From the NCBI GenBank assembly GCA_965153355.1, contig OZ231127.1:95356001-95420000 (forward strand): a stretch of 64,000 nucleotides of DNA, given 5' to 3'. Under the pieces are notes generated by a model, which was given only the letters and a program-made list of their open reading frames with translations, was not told where the DNA came from and searched no databases. Numbering within the stretch: the first letter of the stretch is position 1; every line of letters starts with the position of its first letter. Of this stretch, positions 1 to 9,700 are shown in pieces. This DNA comes from Flaccisagitta enflata (Eukaryota; Chaetognatha; Sagittoidea; Aphragmophora). Made by a program: the position numbers and the translations under genes.

Positions 1-95
1 GAAATTGTTAAGTCCGTCTACAGGCAGGACCGGGATACTTGGCAGGTGGCAGATTAATTTACAATTTCCCAGAAGTTTCAAAAAACTCGTTCTTT

Positions 96-146
<51 letters not shown>

Positions 147-919
147 TCTTCTTCTCTTTATTCTGCATTCAGATCCATACAACCTCAAGATGTCACTACG
201 GGTCAACGGTGTTACGAAACAAAGTAGCAATACCAATCAAATCATATTCCAAATTCCTCACATAGGTAGATATTGACCTCAGATCCTAAATCTAAGTCCT
301 TGTGAATTTTCATATTTCTTTTGTATATGCGGCCGGTCCGAAGGTAGTAACGGCATGAGCTCTAGCTTGAGCTAATCTGCTTGAATTTGTTCCTGAAAGA
401 TACCTTTGCATATGCACATAACTCTGTTGATCTTATTGACCAAAATTTTGAACTTCTTAGGGGCCCTTAGGGGCCCTAAAAAACCCTTAATAACGATTTT
501 TTTTTTAAAAAAAAGTGGGGTTCATTTGATAGGAAATTGCTTGATTCGCCTAGATCCAAAATCTTGTAATTTCATTTTTTTCAAAAAAACTTTGAAAATT
601 TTTGTGTTGGCCATATTTCAAAAGAAAGTTTAGAGATTCTCCTGGAATTTTTTTAGTTTGATATGGTTCAAACAAATGCTCATAACTTCTAAAGTATTTG
701 AGCCAGAACCTTGAAATTTGAAACGTGCATTATTGAAAGCGCTGAGCAGATCGATGCAAAAGATTGAGCTACTGACTGACCTAGGAAAATTTTTGAGTCT
801 AAGTCTAACATAGGTAGGTCGTCATGCTTTAGTTAGCCAGCGTTGCAGCCCTGATAATTGAATTCATGAACAAGACTGAATCTGATGCTGTCATTGTTCG
901 ATGTTGTATCTCTTTTCAG
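1..919. other. Intronic sequence upstream of the FAHD2-like last exon
   Basis: No coding exon was recognised here. The stretch ends in a TCTTTTCAG acceptor at 911-919, so it is most simply the last intron of the gene whose final exon follows. It contains a (CT)n microsatellite at about 98-142 and AT-rich unique sequence. Confidence 0.5.
98..142. repeat. (CT)n microsatellite
   Basis: An uninterrupted CT dinucleotide run. The Ser/Leu-rich open frames across it are a consequence of the repeat, not a gene. Confidence 0.9.
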
Positions 920-1086
920 TGTCTTATGTATCCCGTATGATGACGCTGCAGCCTGGAGATGTGATCCTTACCGGAACTCCGCCTGGAGTCGGCTGCTTCA
1001 GAAATCCCAAGGAGTTCCTCAAAATTGGGGATGAAGTTGAAGCCGAAATTGAAAACATCGGAATCATTTCTAACAAATTTGTTTAG
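920..1086 (+). CDS. FAHD2: Fumarylacetoacetate hydrolase domain-containing protein 2-like, last exon (partial)
   Basis: The exon follows a TCTTTTCAG acceptor and begins with two bases that complete a codon. It reads about 55 residues to a TAG stop at 1084-1086. The peptide contains [14 protein letters not shown], a conserved segment of the FAH fold, then a [12 protein letters not shown] stretch and an NKFV end, which is how FAHD2/YisK-type proteins terminate. The family acts on acylpyruvate or oxaloacetate-like substrates using a divalent metal. The metal-binding acidic residues lie in earlier exons, which are outside the window. An AATAAA at 1380-1385 could be the polyadenylation signal. The family call is confident. 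The FAHD2 subfamily is inferred from the C-terminal wording only. Confidence 0.8.
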
Positions 1087-2505
1087 GGTTTTTTAAATTA
1101 TTTTACCTTTTTTTTTTACTTTTTTATATCTTTTTATTCCAAAAGTACCTTATTTCATTTTTAAACTTTTTTACTTTTTTCTCCCTGTGTCATGTCACTA
1201 TAGTTTTGCACTCTCTGCTCACTTTTATGGTCTCATTGGATTGATTGGTAAAAAAGTCACTTTTATTGGCACGTGGTGTGATACTATAATCAGTCTTTCA
1301 ACTTAAATTGTTAAAATATATTCATTCATTTTCATCCCTTTTTGTAATTCACCGCTTAAAAAAGGAACTGAAACATATGAATAAAGACAATGAAAAAAAA
1401 AAGAGGAAGAGGCAGAAGAATGTTCCGACAAAGACAAGAGATAGATTGACGGGAAGAGAAACAACAATGACAACAACAACAAAACAAAAACAAAACAGTA
1501 TCAAATGTGTTAGATAATCAGCGGTGCCCAATTCTCATTATCCCATGTCTACTCTATACTTTAGGTAGTGAGATACTGAGATGCAGCAGGCACAAAGTAG
1601 CCGTTGACCTATTTTCTATCCCAAAGGCAATCCTGATTTAAGGACTTTTTGAGCTTTGGGGGTTTAGATGAAAGCGTAAAATGACATTACCCAAAAGCCT
1701 GATATATGGATTTGGCTTAGATGTGCACTACATATGAGCTAGGATTTGAGCCTCAGTTTTTGCTTTAAAGTTAGGCTTTGATATTTTGGCTCGAGGTTGG
1801 GATATGGGGCTGCTGCTCAAAAAGGCCATAGGGCTTACATAACCGAATGTTTGCAATACCTAAGGAAGAAAATGTTTAGAAGATCTTTATTTTCAAGTTC
1901 AATTCATTGGAAAATGGAAGCGGAAGCGGCATGAAAATCGCTTCCACGTCCCTTTTTGTCATGCATACATTACGCTGTCATCCTAGCCAGAATTTTAACA
2001 AGGCCGGATACACGGCCACCCCAGTCGCGTGCGGGTGGGCAGGAGCCGTATTGAGGTCACTTGGTCATTTGGGCAGGAGCAGTGAGGCCAAAGACCGCAA
2101 AAAACAAAAAAGGTAAAGAGTGACGGACCGACAAAGCGGGGTGTAGAGTCGCGTAGCACGCGACTTAAAATGAACTATAGCCCCGTGTGCTGCACAATAC
2201 TCAACAGGTCTCAATTGAATCGCTACGAGTGCCTCTACACAAAACGCGCTTTGTTCGCGTGCTCTAGTTTGCTCTTTCTCTTTCCTTCTCTTTCTCTTTC
2301 ACTTTCTCTTTCTCCTCTCTCTCTCTCTCTTTGAGAAACAAAGGGAAACACCGGAGAAAAAATGTCTTAAGCCACAAACTTGTTCCTAGAGTTCTCATAA
2401 ATGAGGGAGCGCGAGGGGAGGTAAGTGAGCTATATCAATGGTAAGGATCGACTTCTTCCTTCATTCGCGCTCGATCGCTTCTCAAGAGAGGAGCTGTCGG
2501 GGAAA
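1087..2505. other. Intergenic region between FAHD2-like and the Cys-rich gene
   Basis: No gene was recognised. It holds the likely 3' UTR of the FAHD2-like gene, a fragment at about 1905-1955 related to the small MITE at 12026-12142 (TGGAAGCGGAAGCGGCAT motif), one AACAAGGCC/palindrome element at 1997-2170 and a CT-rich tract at 2270-2335. The last part should contain the promoter and 5' UTR of the next gene, but I see no decisive core element. Confidence 0.5.
1997..2170 (+). repeat. AACAAGGCC/AGTCGCG palindrome element, copy 1
   Basis: It starts AACAAGGCCGGATACACGGC and carries the internal GTCGCGTGCGGGTGGGCAGG block. It ends with AAAGCGGGGTGTAGAGTCGCG and an inverted ACGCGACT, the family's terminal hairpin. 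No ORF is present. Confidence 0.85.
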
Positions 2506-5500
2506 ATGTCTCCTCCGAGTCGCGCTTCGGCGCTTTTTACGCCTTTTTTGGTCGCTTCCTTCCTTCTCCAATTTACGTCGATGATGCGGATCGCTGAAGC
2601 TGAACAAACGGATACGCAAGATTGCCTTTACGTGAGTACTTGAAGCCATGAATATCTAAAGGAAAGGTCACCGTTTTTTTTATTTCATAAATGTACCCAA
2701 CTGGTAAAGAAACCTCTGTTGGTAATATTTTTGAGCTGGCAGTTATTATATAACATCACTACCCCTGCCCAACTGCGGTTTTTTGGGCAGCGGCCCCAAA
2801 GGGGCCGATGACCTATGCTTTTACAAAGGGGGAAATTTCTCCTTCTCCTTCTCCTCCAGCGTACCCCCCCCCCCTCAATTTCCAATCTCCAAGCTCAAAT
2901 CACAGTCTCGAGGCTCAAATCCCAATCTCAAATCCCAATCTCAAGGCTCAAATCCCAGTCTCGAGGCTCAAATCCCAATCTCAAGGCTCAAATCCCAGTC
3001 TCGAGGCTCAAATCCCAGTCCTGAGGCTCAGGTCCTAGTCTCGAGGCTCAAATCCCCGTCTCAAGGCTCAAACCCTAGTGTCGAAGCTCAAATCCTAGCC
3101 TCGTGGTTAGATCCCAACTCCGAGACTCATATCTCAGTCTTGAGGCTCACGTCCCAGATGCGATAAAAACAGCATAGGTCATCGGCCTCTTTGGGGCCGC
3201 TGCCCCTCTAACCACCACACACCCACATGAACTCACATAGGGGCAACAGGTACCGCTGACCATCTAACGCTTTTGCGACTATTTTTGATCATTTGATTGA
3301 CTGACTGATAAAAAGATTCAAGGCCCGTTTTCTTTTTGTCAACAGCCTTGTAGGCGATCAATTGATCCCCAACAATATCCTTGCTATCATCTGGATGTCA
3401 CAAAAGATAGATGCGGTTGCATAACCAAAACGGTAGAAATAAGGGACCCCTGTATTCCAAGAGCCCCGCCGACTTGTAATCCTTGTCAGAATCTAGTCAA
3501 CACCACGGATGAGTGTGGGTGCTGTAAGCTGTACTGTCAAAACAAGCGCTGTCTCTCGATCGATCCCCCAGTTTGCTCAGATTGTGAAAGTTTGGAGGTA
3601 GAACAAGATCAGTGCCATTGCGCCACCGGCTACACCTGCGTTAAAAATGCCTGTCCTGTACGTCAGAATGTCACTTGCGGCCCCTGTGAAGTGCTTGTCC
3701 AACAGACGGACAAATGTGGGTGCGATACAAATTATTGCGAGGTCAAAGCTTGCCCTCAGATTCAGGCAGATAATTGCACCAAATGCGAGTACTTGGACGT
3801 CAAGTATGATGGCTGCGGTTGCGCATATCACGCCGAATGTGTCAAGCACCCTTGTCCTGCCAAGAAGAATCTGAGCTGTAATTCCTGTCAAACCCTGAAG
3901 ACAAAAGTGGATGACTGCAACTGTGAATGCAACTTTTGTCAGAATAATGTCTGTCCAGAGGTGGAGGTCCCTACATGCAACGATTGCGAACAGCTGATAC
4001 CGATAAAAGATGCTTGTGGCTGCATCACCAACTACACTTGCCAGCCAGTGGTGTGTTCAGCCAACATCACCACTTCCTGCAATCCTTGCCAGTCACTGAT
4101 CAATAAAGTCGACATGTGTGGATGTGACACTAGCTACTGTCAGAATTTGGCCTGTCCAGATGTTGAGTATGCAAATTGCTCTGATTGCGAAACGCTTGAA
4201 GTGTTAAAGGACGATTGTGGATGTGTCACCAGCACTTCTTGCAAAAGGACAGAATGCCCGGCTGTGGTCACTCCCACATGCAACTCTTGTCAGTCATTGA
4301 TCACAGAGAGGGATAGTTGTGGATGCCATTTTGAGTATTGTCAAAATGATGTTTGTCCAGACTTGCCTGTACCCGAATGTGGTGGCTGTGAGGACTTGAT
4401 AGTGAGGAATGATAGTTGCAACTGCGTGACTTCATATTCCTGCGACAGAAGAGAATGTCCAGCGTATGAACCTGCAGTGTGCAACGCCTGTCAAACATTC
4501 ATTGAAAATGTCGATGAATGTAGTTGTAACACCAGTTACTGTCAAAACAAAATTTGCCCTGAAGTCGCTGTACCAACATGCGATGATTGTGAGCAGTTGA
4601 TCCCATCTGAAGATCGATGTGGCTGTATCACAAGTTACACTTGCAGACCAGTGATTTGCTCCACAAACACAACCACATCCTGTAACTCGTGTCAAAAATT
4701 GGTCGACAAAATTGACATGTGCGGTTGTGACATAAGTTACTGTCAAAACTTGGCGTGTCCCCAAATTGAGTATGCTACATGTTCTGACTGTGAAACGTTG
4801 GAAGTCTCAAAGGACAGTTGTGGATGCGTCACGAGTACTTCCTGCAAAAGGAGTGAATGCCCAGCAGTGGTCACTCCATCTTGCACTTCATGTCAGACGT
4901 TGAAATCTGGAAGTGACAAGTGTGGATGCAGCTTCCAGTACTGCCAGACAAATTCCTGTCCAGAACTGGTGGTGCCATCTTGTTCCAATTGTCAGGAATT
5001 GGTGGTCAAGAAGGACAATTGCGAGTGCCCTACATCGTATACCTGCAAGACCAGAGCTTGTCCTGCATACTCGCAAGCTGTTTGCAACGCCTGCCAAAAC
5101 TTGGTTGAGAATACAGATGAGTGTCGATGCAAAAGGAGTTATTGTCAAAACCGCCAATGCAAAGTAGTGCACAATCCTTACTGTGGCAAATGTGAGCATC
5201 TGAAAGTAAACAAGGACAGTTGTGGCTGCGTCACATCGTCTTCATGCGCGCGTAATCCATGCGCACATCACTCCGTTTCATGCTCTTCTTGTTACGTTCC
5301 TAAGACAGTACAGAACACATGCGGTTGTAGGTATCAATATTGCGAGAAAAAGCGGTGTGTGCCTATAAGATGTCCAAGGTGCTATTATCCAGAACTTCAC
5401 CGCAGCAATGATGGTTGTGGATGCCCTCGACTAAGGACCTGCAAGGTTTGGTTTTTGCCATTTGAGATTAAATACCAATATCGTAAAAGGTCATGGCTCA

Positions 5501-5562
5501 TGAAAAATGGTAATCAAGTCTGCTGCGTCGTTTACAGCAATCATTGTAACTGTAACACATGA
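2506..5562 (+). CDS. Secreted tandem cysteine-repeat (CxxC / CGC) protein
   Basis: There are two exons: 2506-2631 (42 codons) and 3346-5562, joined in phase 0 (donor TAC|GTGAGT, acceptor CAACAG|CCT). The predicted protein is about 780 residues. The start ATG is chosen because it gives a hydrophobic signal peptide (ALFTPFLVASFLLQFTS) ending near AEAEQ. The rest is about 20 units of 33-34 residues with the pattern C-x2-C-x2-L-x5-D-x-C-x-C-x3-Y/S-C-x4-C-P. A six-unit block is duplicated with a 603-nt period (3952 against 4555). Potential N-glycosylation sites occur. I do not recognise the family; a disulfide-rich extracellular matrix or mucus component is inferred. The TGA at 5560-5562 lies only 17 bp before a foldback transposon. 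A phase-1 donor at 5509/5510 could instead splice to the VWD exon at 6742. Confidence 0.8.
2785..3206. repeat. Inverted-repeat element with a 20-bp minisatellite core (intron of the Cys-rich gene)
   Basis: The left end, GGGCAGCGGCCCCAAAGGGG followed by CCGATGACCTATGC, is mirrored on the right by GCATAGGTCATCGGCC and GGGGCCGCTGCCC, giving ends of about 36 bp. The centre is a tandem array of about 20-bp units of the type AGTCTCGAGGCTCAAATCCC. Relatives are at 29972-30395, and the same minisatellite core recurs at 42000-43340. Open frames across it are repeat artefacts. Confidence 0.75.
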
Positions 5563-5579
5563 TGTTTCATCATGAAATA

Positions 5580-6210
5580 CAGTAGATCTTGTCTAGACTT
5601 GAGATAACGGGGGGCAAGCATTATGGAAAAATAAATAAAGCAAAGGGAGTGAGATATATAATATAGACTTATATAAAAATGATTTATTGCCTGTGATAGT
5701 TGGTTGCCATGGAAATATATATCTATGTATTCCCACAAAAAAAATCAATATTTTGATAAATTTTTTGAAGGAACATTGCTTAAAATTTAATTTGCAATAA
5801 TTCTTTCATGATATAATATATTCTGTTATGATGTTGCTCGTGTAGCCATTGCTAGGGATTATCACACATGGATATGCTCCGTAGCAATGGTTTAACAAGC
5901 AATATTCTACTTGAACATATTGTGGAATATATTGTTGCATTTTGAGATATATTGTTGCACATTTAATTTTCAGCAATATTCTCTCAAAAAGACTGTAAAA
6001 ATATTTTTTTTTTAGCAGGAATACATGGAAATTCATTTCCTTGGCAACTGACTATTGTGGGGAATAAATCATTTTTTTATTTATTCATATTTCAATTATC
6101 AGCCCCCGAGTTTCATTTAGTTCCATTTAGTTTTCATTTAATTCATTTAATTTTCATTTAGTTTCTATAATGCTTGCCCCCGTGATCTCAACTCCAGACG
6201 AGATCTACTG
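5580..6210. mobile_element. TA-flanked foldback MITE next to the Cys-rich gene stop codon
   Basis: The outer ends, CAGTAGATCTTGTCTAGACT (5580 on) and its imperfect reverse complement ending at 6210, are flanked by TA at 5578-5579 and 6211-6212. Both arms continue through GGGGGCAAGCATTAT. There is no transposase. The AATAAA signals at 5630-5635 and 5634-5639, the nearest to the upstream stop, lie inside the element. Confidence 0.7.
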
Positions 6211-6351
6211 TACATTCTTCTAATTGGCCCATTGAGATGAATTTATAGCTGACCTGCTTTTGGGCTATTTCGGTTACGCTGTTGCAATAAATATTGTAAA
6301 CAGGTTATCATTAAGCACCAAGGTTTTGGTAAAAGGTAGCCAAAGCAATGA

Positions 6352-6699
6352 ATGTTTCTTTTTTCTCCATTTTGTAGCCCAACTGCTTCTACAAATGGAG
6401 CTCCTGGTATAGTTGGGGTGGCTGGGGGTCTTGTGGCACCCGAAGAGGCGGTATTGAGCAATGTTCTGGCACGAGAAGAAGAACTCGATACAGGAAATGT
6501 GTGGGAAATGTTGGTCCATTTTGCTCCGGAAGTTCATCCCAAACCCAAACAGTTGGGTGCAGATCAACCACGCGATGTTGGGGAAGGTGCCAACGGCGAG
6601 TTTGCTCTTGGTCATGGTGGTGGAGGAGATGTTGGTGGCGAACATTCTCATGTAAATAAAGATAAAAACTGTTACCCAAGTGTGTCAGTATCGGATTAA
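6352..6699. other. Unassigned GC-richer block with overlapping open frames
   Basis: Three frames stay open for about 100-125 codons: one plus (6352-6699) and two minus (6274-6651 and 6389-6715). The block is richer in GC than its surroundings and may derive from an older gene copy. I recognise no domain in any frame and cannot choose a coding strand. It lies in the interval between the Cys-rich exon and the first VWD exon. Confidence 0.2.
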
Positions 6700-6741
6700 A
6701 GCCATAGAGCATCAAAATCTAATTCATATAATAATCGTCAG

Positions 6742-9700
6742 GTGTTCGATGGGGATTTGGCGATCCCCATTTCAAAACTGAAGATGGCAGAACTTATGAG
6801 TACCAAGGAAAGTGTTCCTACTACTATCTGACGGATGTTGAGCGATCCTTTAATGTCACTATTACCAACGAAGGGTGCGGCACCACAGAGGACAACCAGT
6901 GAGCAGAGAGAGAGAGAGAGAGACTGACAGGCAGAACTAAGAAAAGGAGGCAGACAGTGAGCAAGAGAGTCGAACTAGCAGTTCTGAATTGTTTTTCACT
7001 TTGTCATTTCAGGGTGGTTACGTGCATTGCAAAAGTAGGGATGAGTCGTGGTTCAACAACATTAAGCATTGATGCCAAAAAAGTCATCACAGTAAATGGA
7101 GAGGAAGTTCAACTGCCGTTTATCAATAACGATGTTGATGTTCACGAGGCTACCGAGGAATTTGTACAGGTCTGTGGATCAAACAATAAATACCGTATTT
7201 CCTCTAATTAGCGCCCCTCCTCTAATTAGCGCCCCCCCTCATTTGTAAAAAATTCTCATCTCAGCTCTGCTTTTAATTTTATTAAAAATTGTCAAATATT
7301 CAGTTAATAATTGTTTTTTTTTTATTTCTCAAGCTTAATAATTAGATTTTTCTGTTGAAATCATATATCTATATTTTTTCCTACCCTTAGTCTTACACCG
7401 TCTTTGGATCGGACTGTGAAATGGAAAACCTTTATAGCTTTTAAACCAGTAGGAAAAAAGTCATGAAATTTTCAGCGAATATTGGTAACATGTGACGGTT
7501 TTTGCATGTCAAAGCTCAGATCATAGTATAGAAAAGGTGAGGGGAAAACAGAATATTGAAAGAACATCTATTTTTTAAGCAAAATCACTTTTTTTACATG
7601 TTTTTTTTTCGGGAGGTGCTGTTTTTTTCTCAGAATATGCAGCAAATAGATAATACATAAGTTAACATCTGTCATTGAAAATAAATCCAAGAGTTTTTGT
7701 TGAAATGCAAAGCAATTTCAAGCAGATAAAGACAACTCCTTTCCAAAGAAATAGGGAAAACTTGATCTTGATAAAAAATGAGTTTTCTTTCAATATTTTT
7801 TCTCCTTCACCTTTTCTATACTATGATCTGAGCTTTAACATGCAAAAACCGTCACATGTTACCAATATTCACTGAAAATTTCATGATTTTTTTCCAAGTA
7901 GTTTAGGAGCTATAAAGGTTTTGCATTTCACAGTCCGATCCGAAGACGGTGTAAGTTTTATTCTGTTTTGCAGTATTTCATTCTTTGTCTGATTTGCTAC
8001 AGGGGGCGCTAATCAGGAGGTAAAAGAGGCAATGTCATTTTTCAGTTTTGTAAGCGCCCCGGGCGCTAATTAGGGGAAATACGGTATGCATATCCTAGAT
8101 ATCGTATCAATGTTCATTCTGAGCCTGTTTCATCCACTTTTCATCTGTCGCCATCGTAAGTGCATCCTTCCACAATCCACATCTAAAAGGTTGATCATGG
8201 TCCTGTCCGTTTGTCAGTTGGTTGGTTGGTTGGTTGGTTGGTTGGTTGGTCGGTCACGCGGACGTTTGAACCGCGCATATATACCGATTTTAACATCTTT
8301 CTCCATTCATGTTACCTCTCGTGCTTTCCCAAATTCATTTTCATTCATTCATTAAAAACCTCCATTCACCAATTCTTAATTAACTAGGCGCCCATATTGC
8401 CCAAAACTTAGCCTCGTTTTAACTGAAAATGATTATCACTATTTTTATCTTTTTTTTTTATGTTTAGTTCGACCTTCCCAACAATATCACGGTCTTGTGG
8501 GACGGCGAGAAAGTGGGGGTCGATATCCCGGAAGCCTTGAAAGAAGTGTCCCCCAAATACAAGCTGTTTGGTCTGCTGGGCACTTACAACAACGACACAT
8601 CAGATGACTTCACTGGTCCAGATGGGGTAGTAAGGGAAACACCCGAGCTTTTTGGCGATTCTATGTTGGTTGAAGGATCTTGCCCTCCGGAAAAAAATAG
8701 ATCAAGAGGTGAGAAATGATTTTCTTTGGGAATTGTGTTTGAGATGAGACAGAGAGAAGACAGTTTCTTCTTAATATTACTGCCTCACATTTTGTTTTTG
8801 TTACTTTTTCAAGGAATCAAAAACCTTCAAGAACTTCAGAAGAAACAGAAAGAGCGACGAGAAATAGCAAAAGAAAGATGTGACGTGATGAAATCATTTG
8901 TATTCCAGGTATGAGTGGATGAAAAAATGGATGTACCAGAAAACCATGTTTTTATGTTATATGCATTTAAGTCAAAGATTGACCTTTTTCCCGACGAATG
9001 AACGGATGATTGAACGAACAAATGCATGAACGATGACGCTCGATAGTTATTTGAATACCTGGTATCGCTTTTTTTCACAGTAGTTTAAAGGGTCTGGAAA
9101 GCTGCTTCTATATAGGTGAACGTTGTCTCTATCAAAAACTTAATTGGAGATAAAAGCGATTTTTCTACACTACTGGCATTGATTGCATTTAGGAAAGAAG
9201 AGAAAGGGGTTCAAGATAGGTCGCAGTGTTGACGGTCAAAAAACAATTTTTTTCATCAAGTTTTTAGGTGAAAAACACACTCAAATCTTTTCCGTTTTGT
9301 TCCCTCCATCCTTTACACCAGTGGGGGAATAGCTAAGGTACCTATCGACATGCTTGAATCGATTCTAAGTCCAGAAACAAGAAGGGAATAGCAAAAACCT
9401 ATTTGGGAAATTCCACCAAAGGGAGAATCTAGCGTTGCGACATTTTCCTACCTTTTGAGTGTGATATCATATTTTCTTTGTATGATACAGACCCAAAGAC
9501 TAAATGACCGGTCATGGGTGGTGCCATAGACCTACGGTACGACTTCTTACACTCGCTGGTATTTACTCCCAGCCAAAAAGCAAAAATCCCTAAAAATATG
9601 TACCTCCCCCTGGTTGCGAAGCCAATTTGCATATTCAGAGAAGTCAGGGAATTTTGATGTATTGTATTATCATAAGTCACTCAAACACAAAACCACCATT

